Source: Plesiomonas sp051652165
GTDB taxonomy: Bacteria > Pseudomonadota > Gammaproteobacteria > Enterobacterales > CAMTGL01
Assembly: GCF_051652165.1 (NCBI RefSeq)
Contig: NZ_JBOFTR010000016.1
Coordinates: forward strand, 248,001 to 312,000
DNA length: 64,000 bases
Direction: 5' to 3'
Part shown: piece by piece, positions 18,247 through 27,578 of the stretch
Layout: each line of letters starts with the position of its first letter
Numbering within the stretch: the stretch's first letter is position 1
The notes under the pieces: generated by a model
What the model saw: the letters and a program-made list of their open reading frames with translations, nothing else
The model's database searches: none
Told to the model about the DNA's origin: nothing
Position numbers and translations under genes: made by a program

Positions 18247-19560
18247 ATGAGCGAAAAACGTATTGGTTTTGTGTCACTGGGTTGTCCGAAAAATTTGGTC
18301 GACTCTGAGCGTATTCTGACTGAGCTGCGCACTGAAGGTTATCATGTTGTCCCTAGCTATGAAGATGCGGACATGGTGATTGTAAACACCTGTGGTTTTA
18401 TCGATAGCGCCGTTCAAGAGTCGCTTGAGGCAATTGGTGAAGCATTAAACGAAAACGGCAAGGTCATTGTTACCGGCTGTCTGGGTGCAAAGCAGGACCA
18501 AATCCGTGAAGTGCATCCAAAAGTGCTTGAAATCAGCGGCCCGCACAGTTACGAGCAAGTGCTCAGCCATGTGCACAAATATGTGCCAAAACCTGAGCAT
18601 GACCCGTTCACTAGCCTTGTGCCTGAAACCGGCGTTAAACTGACGCCGCGCCACTATGCATATCTGAAAATATCAGAAGGGTGTAATCACCGTTGTACGT
18701 TCTGCATCATTCCGTCTATGCGCGGTGATTTAGAGAGCCGCCAGATTGGTGCGGTACTTGATGAAGCAAAACGCTTGGTGGAAGCTGGTGTAAAAGAGAT
18801 CTTAGTGATCTCACAAGATACGTCGGCATACGGCGTTGATGTTAAGCACCGTACCGGTTTTTGGAATGGCCAACCGGTAAAAACCAGTATGCTCTCATTG
18901 TGTGAGCAACTAGCTAAACTCGGTGTTTGGGTACGCTTGCATTATGTTTACCCATATCCACATGTTGACGATGCGATCCCATTAATGGCAGAAGGAAAAA
19001 TCCTGCCTTATTTGGATATTCCGCTCCAGCATGCCAGCCCGAAAGTGCTAAAACTGATGAAACGCCCAGGTTCAGTTGAGCGTACGCTTGAGCGCATTAA
19101 ACGCTGGCGTGAAATCTGCCCAGAGTTAACACTACGTTCAACATTTATTGTTGGCTTCCCCGGTGAAACTGAAGAAGATTTTAACTTGTTACTCGATTTT
19201 TTGCGTGAAGCACAAATCGACCGCGCAGGTTGCTTTAAGTACAGCCCTGTAGAGGGTGCAGCCGCAAATGAACTGCCTGAGCAAGTACCTGAAGAGATCA
19301 AAGAAGATCGCTGGAATCGCTTCATGCAGCTGCAACAAGAGATCTCAGCACAGCGCCTGCAAAGCAAAATCGGCCGTGAAATTATGGTCATTGTTGATGA
19401 AGTTGACGAAGAAGGTGCGGTAGCCCGTAGTATGGCCGATGCACCGGAAATTGATGGTGCTGTCTATCTCAACGGTGTCACCGATGTAAAAGCCGGTGAT
19501 ATCTTGCGAGTCAAAGTTGATCACGCTGATGAGTATGACTTGTGGGCAAGCCAAGTATAA
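18247..19560 (+). CDS. rimO: Ribosomal protein S12 methylthiotransferase RimO
   Basis: 437 residues (E. coli 441). Radical-SAM enzyme that methylthiolates an aspartate of ribosomal protein S12. The three N-terminal cluster cysteines are Cys13, Cys49 and Cys78 (in LGCPKN, NTCGF and TGCLG); the radical-SAM CxxxCxxC cluster is at Cys146, Cys150 and Cys153 (CNHRCTFC). A C-terminal TRAM domain of about 65 residues follows. Start ATG after a short spacer. Monocistronic, closed by a strong terminator. Confidence 0.97.
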   Translation: MSEKRIGFVSLGCPKNLVDSERILTELRTEGYHVVPSYEDADMVIVNTCGFIDSAVQESLEAIGEALNENGKVIVTGCLGAKQDQIREVHPKVLEISGPHSYEQVLSHVHKYVPKPEHDPFTSLVPETGVKLTPRHYAYLKISEGCNHRCTFCIIPSMRGDLESRQIGAVLDEAKRLVEAGVKEILVISQDTSAYGVDVKHRTGFWNGQPVKTSMLSLCEQLAKLGVWVRLHYVYPYPHVDDAIPLMAEGKILPYLDIPLQHASPKVLKLMKRPGSVERTLERIKRWREICPELTLRSTFIVGFPGETEEDFNLLLDFLREAQIDRAGCFKYSPVEGAAANELPEQVPEEIKEDRWNRFMQLQQEISAQRLQSKIGREIMVIVDEVDEEGAVARSMADAPEIDGAVYLNGVTDVKAGDILRVKVDHADEYDLWASQV

Positions 19561-19668
19561 TACTGGCGCTAACAGCGGTATAAGCTGCTATATACCGTAA
19601 AATGTACCGTGCAATGTTTGAGCCCTCAAGCTATCTGAGTGCTCGATCTCATAGAGCAATACCGTAAA

Positions 19669-19708
19669 AAAATCCCCAGATCTTTTAATCGAAGGTCTGG
19701 GGATTTTT
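19669..19708. terminator. Bidirectional terminator between rimO and yeeZ-like gene
   Basis: ATCCCCAGA/TCTGGGGAT stem with T runs on both sides (five on plus, seven on minus) between convergent genes. Confidence 0.85.
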
Positions 19709-19798
19709 GTCTCTCGTACTCATCACCTACTGTTCACTCACCTATAAGCAGTATCAGTAAGTCACTGTTTCACATCATATGATTTAAAACAGTATGCT

Positions 19799-20629
19799 TT
19801 AAAATAGCATAGTGAACGGGTCTGGGTAGTGATACGTAAACCCTTGCTCACGGCAGATTTTATTACCATTGATAATCCGCGAACGGCCAGCCAGATCGGG
19901 CAAAAAAGTGGGCGCATCAAGCCCCAGATTTTTCGCTATCTGCGGGTAAAATACCGAACGAATGGGATGCTCTGGCGCACACAAATTGTAGGTTCGCCCT
20001 TCCGGTAAACGACACTCAATCAGCCGTGAAATGGCCGTAATGCAGTCATCAAGATGCACCAAATTCACACCCTGCGCACCTTCCGGCAGATTTTGTTTTC
20101 CGGCTAAAAAACGCCCCGGATGCCGATCGGGGCCCACCAACCCTGCACAGCGTAGCACATCTATCCGTATATTGGGCAAGCCATGCAACCAGAGTTCCAG
20201 CTCATACAGCTCACGTGCAGAGCCAGTTTCCGGATAACACGCTGATGATTCATTTACCTCACCCGATATTTTACCGTACACCGAGGTCGAACTGATAAAA
20301 ATCAGATGCTTAACCTGATTAGCCAGTGCGCTGTCAACCCAGTTTTGTATGGCCTCAAGATAAAACTGTGCGCGGTAATTTTTACGGCCAGGCGGAATAT
20401 TCACCACCATAGTATCAACGTTCAGCAGCGTATCGAGATCAGTATCATCACACTCAATCTGCGGATTAAGGTTGAGTAAGTAGCTTTCGATACCACTTAG
20501 CTGCGCCGCTGCCACCCCGTCTGCCGTTGTTTTACTGCCCACTATCGCATAACCGGCTGACTGTAGATGCATAGCCAGTGGCATGCCTAACCAGCCCAAA
20601 CCGATAATCGAGATTTTCTTGTTATCCAT
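19799..20629 (-). CDS. yeeZ: YeeZ-like NAD(P)-dependent sugar epimerase/reductase family protein
   Basis: 276 residues. Rossmann nucleotide-binding loop ISIIGLGWLGMPLA at the N-terminus; the extended short-chain dehydrogenase catalytic region includes FISSTSVYG. The protein lacks a full YxxxK at the usual spacing that I can assign with confidence. It matches the YeeZ group of uncharacterised NAD-dependent epimerase-like proteins. The ATG at 20629 is preferred over 20674 because AAGAG lies upstream and the Rossmann motif then begins near residue 6. It precedes no operon partner; pgl lies 126 bp upstream on the same strand. Confidence 0.78.
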   Translation of the reverse strand: MDNKKISIIGLGWLGMPLAMHLQSAGYAIVGSKTTADGVAAAQLSGIESYLLNLNPQIECDDTDLDTLLNVDTMVVNIPPGRKNYRAQFYLEAIQNWVDSALANQVKHLIFISSTSVYGKISGEVNESSACYPETGSARELYELELWLHGLPNIRIDVLRCAGLVGPDRHPGRFLAGKQNLPEGAQGVNLVHLDDCITAISRLIECRLPEGRTYNLCAPEHPIRSVFYPQIAKNLGLDAPTFLPDLAGRSRIINGNKICREQGFTYHYPDPFTMLF

Positions 20630-20754
20630 ACTCTTATCCCTCAATAACACTCTTAAACGCGTTGGAATAAGCACTGGCCTGCGTACAAAGTTGCTGTTTT
20701 TTTCATATCAACACCTACACAACAAACCAGCCTGATAGACAGGCGCACCTGCAT

Positions 20755-21462
20755 TTATGCAGTCCAGAATACCGAAACCGGAGTCTGCGTTTGCGCCAAT
20801 ATTGCCCGTACCGGCATCGTATTCACATCAGAACCCTGCATAGCCGCATCATACACACTGCGCTTGCCCTCTCCGACCACATGCACATAAATCTGACGGC
20901 TATCAAGCAACGCAGGCAGTGTCAGCGTAATACGGTCTAATGGCGCAGTTAACGGCGTCATCCCCATACAGACTTTGCCTGAATCCATATCCAGTGCTGC
21001 CGCCAGATTATCAGCACCAGGAAACAGTGACGCAGTATGCCCGTCATCACCCATTCCTAAAATCACCGCATCAAACGGACGCGGAAAACCGGCTAAACGA
21101 TCGGCAGCCAGATCTGCACCTTCAAACGGCGTAGCACAGCTATTTTTTAACCCACAAAACGTCGCTGCCGCCGCATAACCCTGCAACAGATGCGCTTTAA
21201 CCAGTTTCTCATTACTAGCCTCATCATGCTCATCTACCCAGCGTTCATCGGCCAGCGTGATAAACACACAAGACCAATCAATATCAACCTGTGTTAATGC
21301 ACGAAATAGCCCTGTTGGTGTACGCCCACCTGAAACAACCAAACTGGCAGCGCCCCGCTCGGCAATGCCCTGTTGTAGCCTTTCAACGATACGTGCAGCT
21401 AATTGCTGATTGAGTACTTCTGCTGACGAAAACTCACACCATTGCGGCCTAGCCGTTAACAT
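20755..21462 (-). CDS. pgl: 6-phosphogluconolactonase (DevB/SOL type)
   Basis: 235 residues. Hydrolyses 6-phosphogluconolactone, the second step of the oxidative pentose phosphate and Entner-Doudoroff pathways. Family motifs visible: SLVVSGGRTPTGLFRAL near the N-terminus, the ADERWVD segment and ILGMGDDGHTASLFPG. This is the DevB type, related to glucosamine-6-phosphate isomerases, not the beta-propeller enzyme used by E. coli. It lies directly downstream of zwf on the same strand (151 bp gap), so the two likely form a unit. Confidence 0.95.
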   Translation of the reverse strand: MLTARPQWCEFSSAEVLNQQLAARIVERLQQGIAERGAASLVVSGGRTPTGLFRALTQVDIDWSCVFITLADERWVDEHDEASNEKLVKAHLLQGYAAAATFCGLKNSCATPFEGADLAADRLAGFPRPFDAVILGMGDDGHTASLFPGADNLAAALDMDSGKVCMGMTPLTAPLDRITLTLPALLDSRQIYVHVVGEGKRSVYDAAMQGSDVNTMPVRAILAQTQTPVSVFWTA

Positions 21463-21541
21463 AATGAATCCTTATCTCTAATGGACATAAGCATAAAACA
21501 ACCACTCAATATCATGTAAAGTGACACTTTTACTCTTACTG

Positions 21542-21572
21542 TATTATGCATAACTTTATATAATGCATAATA
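21542..21572. repeat. 10-bp inverted repeat in zwf-pgl intergenic region
   Basis: TATTATGCAT and ATGCATAATA form a perfect palindrome with an 11-bp AT-rich spacer. There is no T run, so it is more likely a protein-binding site or mRNA hairpin than a terminator. Confidence 0.5.
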
Positions 21573-21613
21573 TTGATACTGTAAAAATGCCACTGTTGAA
21601 TAAACACAGAGCG

Positions 21614-23083
21614 TTATGCGTACTCACTCCATGAGCGGCCATCACGGGCGATCATCGCAATAGAGGCTACCGGCCCCCATGTTCCTGCCTGATACGGCTT
21701 TGGTGGCTCATTATCTGCCGCCCATGCCTGAATAATTGAATCAGCCCATTTCCACGCCTCTTCTACCTCATCACGGCGAACAAACAGCGCCTGAATACCG
21801 CGCATAGCCTCTAGCAACAGGCGCTCATACGCATCAGCAATATGCTCTTCACTGAACGTATCACTAAAACTCAGATCCAGCTTTGTAGTTTGTAAACGGT
21901 GCTTATGATCAAGACCTGGCACTTTATTGAGGATCTGAATCTCAATACCCTCATCAGGCTGCAAGCGAATAGTCAGCTTATTCGGTGGAAGATCTTTATA
22001 CGAATCGCTAAATAAGTTTAATGGTGGATTCTTGAAATACACCACAATTTCAGAACATTTTGCCGGTAAACGCTTACCCGTGCGCAGATAAAACGGCACA
22101 CCAGCCCAACGCCAGTTATCAATATCCACACGAATAGAGACAAAAGACTCGGTCGCACTGCTCTTATTTGCGCCCTCTTCTTCCAGATAGCCCGGAACTT
22201 TCTGCCCTTGCACAAAGCCCGCCGTATACTGGCCGCGTACCGTTTTTTCATTCACGTTGGTATGATCGATACGGCGCAGAGCGCGCAGAACTTTTACTTT
22301 TTCATCACGAATACGGTCAGATGTCAGATCAACAGGTGGCGACATCGCAATCATGGTTAAAATCTGCAACAGGTGGTTTTGCACCATATCGCGCATCTGG
22401 CCTGCTTTATCAAAATAGCCCCAGCGCCCTTCAATACCCACCTCTTCAGCAATGGTGATCTGCACATGGTCAATCGTGCGATTATCCCACTTAGAAGCAA
22501 AAATTGAGTTAGCAAAGCGCAATGCCAGCAAATTCAGAACCGTCTCTTTACCCAAATAGTGGTCAATGCGGTACACCTGAGACTCATCAAAAAACTCAGC
22601 TACACCATCATTAATAATTTGGGATGAAGCCAAACTAGTACCAATTGGCTTTTCCATCACTACACGATTAGGCTGGCGATTTAAGCCTACCGCAGCCAAC
22701 CCTCGGCAAATGGCAGGATAAGTTAATGGTGGCATTGCAAAATAGTTCACCATCACACGTTCTGCGTGATTATCTAGTGCCACTAATTGTGCAAAATCAG
22801 CTTCGTTATTTACATCTAAATTACAAAAATGCAGACGTTGGCTTAATGTTCCCCACACAGCAGGATCAACCGCCTCTTTTTGAAAGGTCATCAGCGCATT
22901 GTGAACAAAATCAACATACTCTTCTTGTGTCCACTCGGCACGGCCAACACCAATAATCCGTGAATCTTGGTGTAACAGCCCTGCTTTCTCTAGTTGATAC
23001 AAAGAAGGCAGTAGTTTACGACGAGCCAGATCCCCCTTTGTTCCAAACAGAACCAGATCACAGGCTTGTGCTTTTGATACCAT
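21614..23083 (-). CDS. zwf: Glucose-6-phosphate 1-dehydrogenase
   Basis: 489 residues (E. coli 491). NADP-binding GTKGDLARRKLLPSLYQL at the N-terminus, substrate and catalytic motif RIDHYLGKE, and EKPIGTSL are all conserved. It catalyses entry of glucose-6-phosphate into the pentose phosphate/Entner-Doudoroff routes in the cytosol. It is divergent from hexR, as in E. coli, and followed by pgl. Regulation by HexR is expected from the family and position. Confidence 0.97.
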   Translation of the reverse strand: MVSKAQACDLVLFGTKGDLARRKLLPSLYQLEKAGLLHQDSRIIGVGRAEWTQEEYVDFVHNALMTFQKEAVDPAVWGTLSQRLHFCNLDVNNEADFAQLVALDNHAERVMVNYFAMPPLTYPAICRGLAAVGLNRQPNRVVMEKPIGTSLASSQIINDGVAEFFDESQVYRIDHYLGKETVLNLLALRFANSIFASKWDNRTIDHVQITIAEEVGIEGRWGYFDKAGQMRDMVQNHLLQILTMIAMSPPVDLTSDRIRDEKVKVLRALRRIDHTNVNEKTVRGQYTAGFVQGQKVPGYLEEEGANKSSATESFVSIRVDIDNWRWAGVPFYLRTGKRLPAKCSEIVVYFKNPPLNLFSDSYKDLPPNKLTIRLQPDEGIEIQILNKVPGLDHKHRLQTTKLDLSFSDTFSEEHIADAYERLLLEAMRGIQALFVRRDEVEEAWKWADSIIQAWAADNEPPKPYQAGTWGPVASIAMIARDGRSWSEYA

Positions 23084-23415
23084 TATGTTGTCCTCAAACT
23101 GGTTGTTGCTCGTGGTGTTATTTTTTTACTATACCCTCTAAGCAACTTATTTTACGCAAGAAACTAATTCAAGGAAAATACGCTAATATTAGCCTCAGAA
23201 GCAATGGAATAATCTCTAAATAAACAGATAATTAGCGGCTTATGCAACGGTGTGGTTTTTAGACTTTAATCATATTCTGATGAAATAGTACGAACATTCA
23301 TAGGTTGACTCGCTGTAAAGCCCCCACCTCTGGTAGTATATTTCCAACACACTCTCGTGATTTTATTGAGAGATACAGGGATTTTCGTAACACTAAAACA
23401 TGACGTGGTATTCGC
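23084..23415. promoter_or_regulatory. zwf-hexR divergent promoter region
   Basis: A 332-bp regulatory spacer. A weak candidate HexR site lies at 23116-23130, resembling the palindromic TGTARTNNNAYTACA motif but with about three mismatches. No clear consensus HexR site was found elsewhere in the spacer. Confidence 0.35.
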
Positions 23416-24264
23416 ATGAACACACTGGACAAAATCCAGAAAAGCCTAGAGAACTTTAGTAAATCAGAACGAAAAGTGGCTGAAGTCATTCTTGCTTCAC
23501 CGCAAACGGCAATTCACTCAAGCATTGCCACGTTAGCGAAAGTAGCGGATGTGAGTGAACCAACGGTAAACCGTTTTTGTCGCCGTTTAGATACCAAAGG
23601 CTTCCCTGATTTTAAACTGCACCTCGCCCAAAGTTTGGCGAATGGCACACCCTACGTAAACCGTAATGTCGAAGAGGATGATGCAGCAGAAGCCTATACT
23701 GCAAAAATTTTCGAATCGACTATGGCCAGTCTGGAAGTGGCCAAAAACAGTTTAGATACGCATGCAGTAAACCGTGCGGTTGATTTATTAACACAAGCGA
23801 AGAAAATTTCCTTTTTTGGTTTAGGATCATCTGCTGCCGTAGCGCATGATGCCATGAACAAATTTTTCCGCTTCAATGTGCCGGTTATCTGGTTTGATGA
23901 CATTGTCATGCAACGCATGAGCTGTATGAACGTAAACGAAAACGATGTCATTGTGCTGATATCGCATACTGGCAGAACCAAGAGTCTGGTTGAAATTGCT
24001 CAGTTAGCCCGTGAAAATGAAGCCACTGTCATTGCGATTACCTCTGAAGATTCACCGTTAGCCCGTGAAGCCTCACTTGCTTTAACACTCGATGTTCCTG
24101 AAGATACCGATGTTTATATGCCAATGGCCTCACGCATTGCACAACTGACGCTTATTGATGTACTTGCCACCGGCTTCACATTACGCCGAGGAGCTAAATT
24201 CCGTGATAACCTCAAGCGGGTAAAAGAGGCCCTGCGTGACTCGCGCTTTGAAAAAGGGGCATAA
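23416..24264 (+). CDS. hexR: HexR, RpiR-family regulator of central carbon metabolism
   Basis: 282 residues. An N-terminal RpiR helix-turn-helix (about 1-75, with SEPTVNRFCRRLDTKGFPDFK) is followed by a SIS sugar-phosphate isomerase-like domain (about 120-255, with FFGLGSSAAVAHD and LISHTGRTKSLVE) that binds 2-keto-3-deoxy-6-phosphogluconate in the family. Controls zwf, the Entner-Doudoroff genes and pyruvate kinase. It is placed between zwf (divergent) and pykA (downstream), exactly as in E. coli. Confidence 0.95.
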   Translation: MNTLDKIQKSLENFSKSERKVAEVILASPQTAIHSSIATLAKVADVSEPTVNRFCRRLDTKGFPDFKLHLAQSLANGTPYVNRNVEEDDAAEAYTAKIFESTMASLEVAKNSLDTHAVNRAVDLLTQAKKISFFGLGSSAAVAHDAMNKFFRFNVPVIWFDDIVMQRMSCMNVNENDVIVLISHTGRTKSLVEIAQLARENEATVIAITSEDSPLAREASLALTLDVPEDTDVYMPMASRIAQLTLIDVLATGFTLRRGAKFRDNLKRVKEALRDSRFEKGA

Positions 24265-24521
24265 GCCTGATATAACTAAAGCCCACTGAATGATTATTCA
24301 TAAAAAATGTCGTTATTACACACAAACAGCATGAAACAACTAATGCAGGTTTCATCGAAAGTGCGATAATAAGTTAATAATTAGGTACAAGATTACCGCA
24401 CAGTCTTTCTCTTCATATCAGTATCATACTGTGCATGTGCATTATTGCATTTCTGTTCACCATTACGGTGTTCTTTGCCATATTTGGCATACCGTACAGT
24501 GACTATTTAACGGAGTTATCC

Positions 24522-25964
24522 ATGTCCAGAAGGCTCAGAAGAACCAAAATCGTTACCACACTTGGCCCCGCAACTGACCGCGACAATAATCTTGAAAAAA
24601 TCATTGCCGCCGGTGCTAACGTTGTTCGTCTAAACTTCTCTCACGGTACAGCAGAAGATCACCTTGCTCGTGCAAATAAAGTGCGTGAACTGGCAGCAAA
24701 ACTGGGTAAACATGTTGCGATATTAGGCGATCTTCAAGGCCCTAAAATTCGTGTATCTACCTTTAAAGAGGGTAAAATCTTCTTAAATGTAGGTGATAAA
24801 TTCTTGTTAGATGCCGAATTACCAAAAGGTGAAGGCGATAAAGAGCACGTTGGTATTGACTATAAAGGTCTACCAAATGATGTTGTACCCGGTGATATTT
24901 TGCTGCTTGATGATGGCCGAGTACAACTGAAAGTCCTCGATGTTCAAGGGCTAAAAGTGTTCACCGAAGTAACCGTTGGTGGCCCACTCTCTAACAATAA
25001 AGGCATCAATAAACTCGGTGGTGGTCTGTCTGCAGAAGCTCTGACAGAAAAAGATAAAGCTGACATCATTACTGCAGCTAAAATCAATGTTGATTTTCTG
25101 GCTGTCTCTTTCCCACGTACAGGGGAAGATCTGAACTATGCTCGCCGTTTAGCACGCGATGCCGGTTGCCATGCTAAAATTGTTGCTAAAGTTGAACGTG
25201 CTGAAGCCGTGGCAACTGATGAAGCCATGGATGATGTGATCCTAGCCTCTGATGTTGTGATGGTTGCCCGTGGCGATTTAGGTGTTGAGATTGGCGATCC
25301 AGAGCTGGTTGGCGTACAGAAAAAACTGATCCGCCGCGCACGTAGCTTGAACCGCTCAGTGATCACCGCAACCCAGATGATGGAATCCATGATCACCAAC
25401 CCGATGCCAACCCGTGCAGAGGTAATGGACGTTGCCAACGCCGTACTCGATGGCACTGATGCAGTCATGCTGTCAGCCGAAACAGCCGCAGGCCAGTATC
25501 CAGCAGAAACTGTTGCAGCCATGGCACGTGTCTGCTTAGGTGCAGAGAAGATGCCAAGCATCAATGTCTCTAACCACCGTATGGATCGTACCTTCGACAA
25601 TGTTGAAGAAACTATTGCGATGTCAACCATGTATGCCGCTAATCATCTGCAGGGTGTGACGGCTATCATTGCCATGACGGAATCTGGTCGTACTGCGCTG
25701 ATGATGTCACGTATCAGTTCTGGTAAGCCAATTTTTGCTATGTCACGCCATGAAACAACCCTCAATTTAGCTGCACTGTATCGTGGGGTAACACCGGTAT
25801 TGTTTGATACCCATATTTCAGGCCATGAAGCAGCAAAAGAAGCGGTCTCTATTCTAAAAGATAAAGGCTTTTTGATGACTGGTGATCTGGTTATGGTCAC
25901 ACAAGGTGATGAGATGGGTGCTATTGGCAGCACGAATACTTGCCGTATTTTGCGTGTTGAGTAA
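24522..25964 (+). CDS. pykA: Pyruvate kinase II
   Basis: 480 residues, identical in length to E. coli PykA. Converts phosphoenolpyruvate and ADP to pyruvate and ATP, the last step of glycolysis. The start MSRRLRRTKIVTTLGPATDR is typical of PykA; ILGDLQGPKIR, the MVARGDLGVEIG active-site motif and ITATQMMESMI are all present. The ATG at 24522 has GGAG upstream; an apparent 29-residue hydrophobic extension is an artefact. Located 257 bp after hexR; closed by a strong terminator. Confidence 0.97.
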   Translation: MSRRLRRTKIVTTLGPATDRDNNLEKIIAAGANVVRLNFSHGTAEDHLARANKVRELAAKLGKHVAILGDLQGPKIRVSTFKEGKIFLNVGDKFLLDAELPKGEGDKEHVGIDYKGLPNDVVPGDILLLDDGRVQLKVLDVQGLKVFTEVTVGGPLSNNKGINKLGGGLSAEALTEKDKADIITAAKINVDFLAVSFPRTGEDLNYARRLARDAGCHAKIVAKVERAEAVATDEAMDDVILASDVVMVARGDLGVEIGDPELVGVQKKLIRRARSLNRSVITATQMMESMITNPMPTRAEVMDVANAVLDGTDAVMLSAETAAGQYPAETVAAMARVCLGAEKMPSINVSNHRMDRTFDNVEETIAMSTMYAANHLQGVTAIIAMTESGRTALMMSRISSGKPIFAMSRHETTLNLAALYRGVTPVLFDTHISGHEAAKEAVSILKDKGFLMTGDLVMVTQGDEMGAIGSTNTCRILRVE

Positions 25965-26058
25965 TGTGTTTATAAAGTAAACAGGCGGTAGCCTATCGTA
26001 TTGTGTGGTTTTACATAATGTGAAATACCACTTATACAGAAATATCTCTTTATCACGT

Positions 26059-26090
26059 AAAAAAGCCACGAAACTATCGTGGCTTTTTTT
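26059..26090. terminator. Bidirectional terminator after pykA
   Basis: AGCCACGA/TCGTGGCT stem flanked by A and T runs; serves pykA and the convergent deacetylase gene. Confidence 0.85.
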
Positions 26091-26169
26091 ATTAAATAAG
26101 GGTCTTGTTATCACCTACTCTAATACACCCGTTATCTTATTACTTCTATCGTCTCTCTTTCGGCATTGT

Positions 26170-27498
26170 TTAATTGCGAATTTTATCAGCAAAAACTTGT
26201 ACTGGATCAGTACGGAAAACATACAAGCGTTTTAGCGTATATGGATTATCATTAGGTTTTACTTTTCCTTGCTCAGTTGTTACCGCTAAATGATAACCTG
26301 CCTCTTTTGCAGCTTTAATCGCCATTTTATTATAACCACCAAAAGGATATGATAAATAATCAACATGATAGTTGTATTTACGTAACACTTTCTTTGAGCG
26401 TACAAAATCACGATAAATATTATGATATGATTTTGATAACAATACTGGATGTCTTAATACACGCTTATGCATGAAATGCGTGTGTGACTCTATCTCAAAT
26501 ACATCTTGCATTGCATCAATTTCTTGAAAACTCAAAAATTGTAATGAATTAGCATCCCAGGGTTGAGGGAAGTACTTAATCCGTGATGAGATAATAAATG
26601 CAGTCGCTTTAAATTTATACTTCTTTAGAATAGGATAAGCATATTTATAGACTGATTTTAACCCATCATCAAACGTTAATACCACAACTCTGGCTGGTAA
26701 GTTAATTTTACCCTTAATATATCCTTCAAGATCTTCCATACTCACTGTTTGATAACCAGCCTGTTGTAAATAGGCCATCTGATTACTGAATGCAACATCT
26801 GATGTTGTTGTTGAGGTATGTCGAAATAATTTATTTTCTTGATTAGTCAATATATGGTGGAAAGTTAATACTGCAATGCCGTGATCAAGCTCAACATCAC
26901 TTGCTTTAATATATTTTACTTCTCCGGCAATTCGAATAACATACCATGACACGTTATTACTATCTTCTATTTTATCCACAAAAGGGTAACGTAGCCCTTC
27001 ACTTAAATAAGCAAAAACAGTAGGCTTATAGGATATTTCATTATAAATTGGCACAGCAGATTTAGTGATGATATTATCTAAAGCACGGTGTTGCTCTTGC
27101 TTCTCTTGTAATAACATCGTATCTAATAAACGATCAATCTTATCTTTTTTGACTATATTTAAATCTGACTGATGAATAATAGCAAAAGCATTACCAAAGT
27201 TAATTTGATAATCACCATTATTCACCGTATTAATATCAATGCTTTGACCTTTGTTTAATGTCAACACCTGCATTTCATGGCCAGCTATTTTTGCATATAC
27301 TGGCGTTTTCGCTTCAGTAATTGCTTTAGTATATATTGCTGTCGTAGAAATAGCTGATTTTTCCGAAGCAACTGCTGCATTAAAGACAAGTTTTGTATTA
27401 GAAACAACAGAGTCAGAGTGCTCAACAGCCACAGCAGACGAACATAAAATTAAAAACACAAAGGCCAAAAGCCACGTTGAAAATCGCCGCGTAATCAT
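26170..27498 (-). CDS. Secreted polysaccharide deacetylase (NodB/CE4 domain) with N-terminal beta-rich region
   Basis: 442 residues. A signal peptide (about 1-24, ending SSAVA) leads into about 200 residues that look like two SH3b-type modules, then a NodB homology domain. NodB motifs: LTFDDGLKS (catalytic Asp and metal Asp), SHTHFMH (metal histidines) and LSYPFGGYN. It probably removes N- or O-acetyl groups from an extracytoplasmic polysaccharide; the substrate is unknown. No pga-type biosynthetic genes are nearby. It begins 80 bp after the lpxM stop on the same strand and may be cotranscribed with it. The ATG at 27498 is chosen because it starts the signal peptide; the longer reading begins at a TTG. 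Confidence 0.85.
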   Translation of the reverse strand: MITRRFSTWLLAFVFLILCSSAVAVEHSDSVVSNTKLVFNAAVASEKSAISTTAIYTKAITEAKTPVYAKIAGHEMQVLTLNKGQSIDINTVNNGDYQINFGNAFAIIHQSDLNIVKKDKIDRLLDTMLLQEKQEQHRALDNIITKSAVPIYNEISYKPTVFAYLSEGLRYPFVDKIEDSNNVSWYVIRIAGEVKYIKASDVELDHGIAVLTFHHILTNQENKLFRHTSTTTSDVAFSNQMAYLQQAGYQTVSMEDLEGYIKGKINLPARVVVLTFDDGLKSVYKYAYPILKKYKFKATAFIISSRIKYFPQPWDANSLQFLSFQEIDAMQDVFEIESHTHFMHKRVLRHPVLLSKSYHNIYRDFVRSKKVLRKYNYHVDYLSYPFGGYNKMAIKAAKEAGYHLAVTTEQGKVKPNDNPYTLKRLYVFRTDPVQVFADKIRN

Positions 27499-27578
27499 AA
27501 ATACATCATAATCAAAATAACAATAGTTTAGTACCCGTAAAAGTAGGGTTATCTTAACGGGTGAGTACAAGTTTTAGT

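Noticed and set aside
23084..24521. HexR operators upstream of zwf and pykA (including TGTCGTTATTACA near 24309)
   Set aside because: Only partial matches to the palindromic motif with wrong spacing or several mismatches; mentioned as weak in the promoter entry but not claimed.
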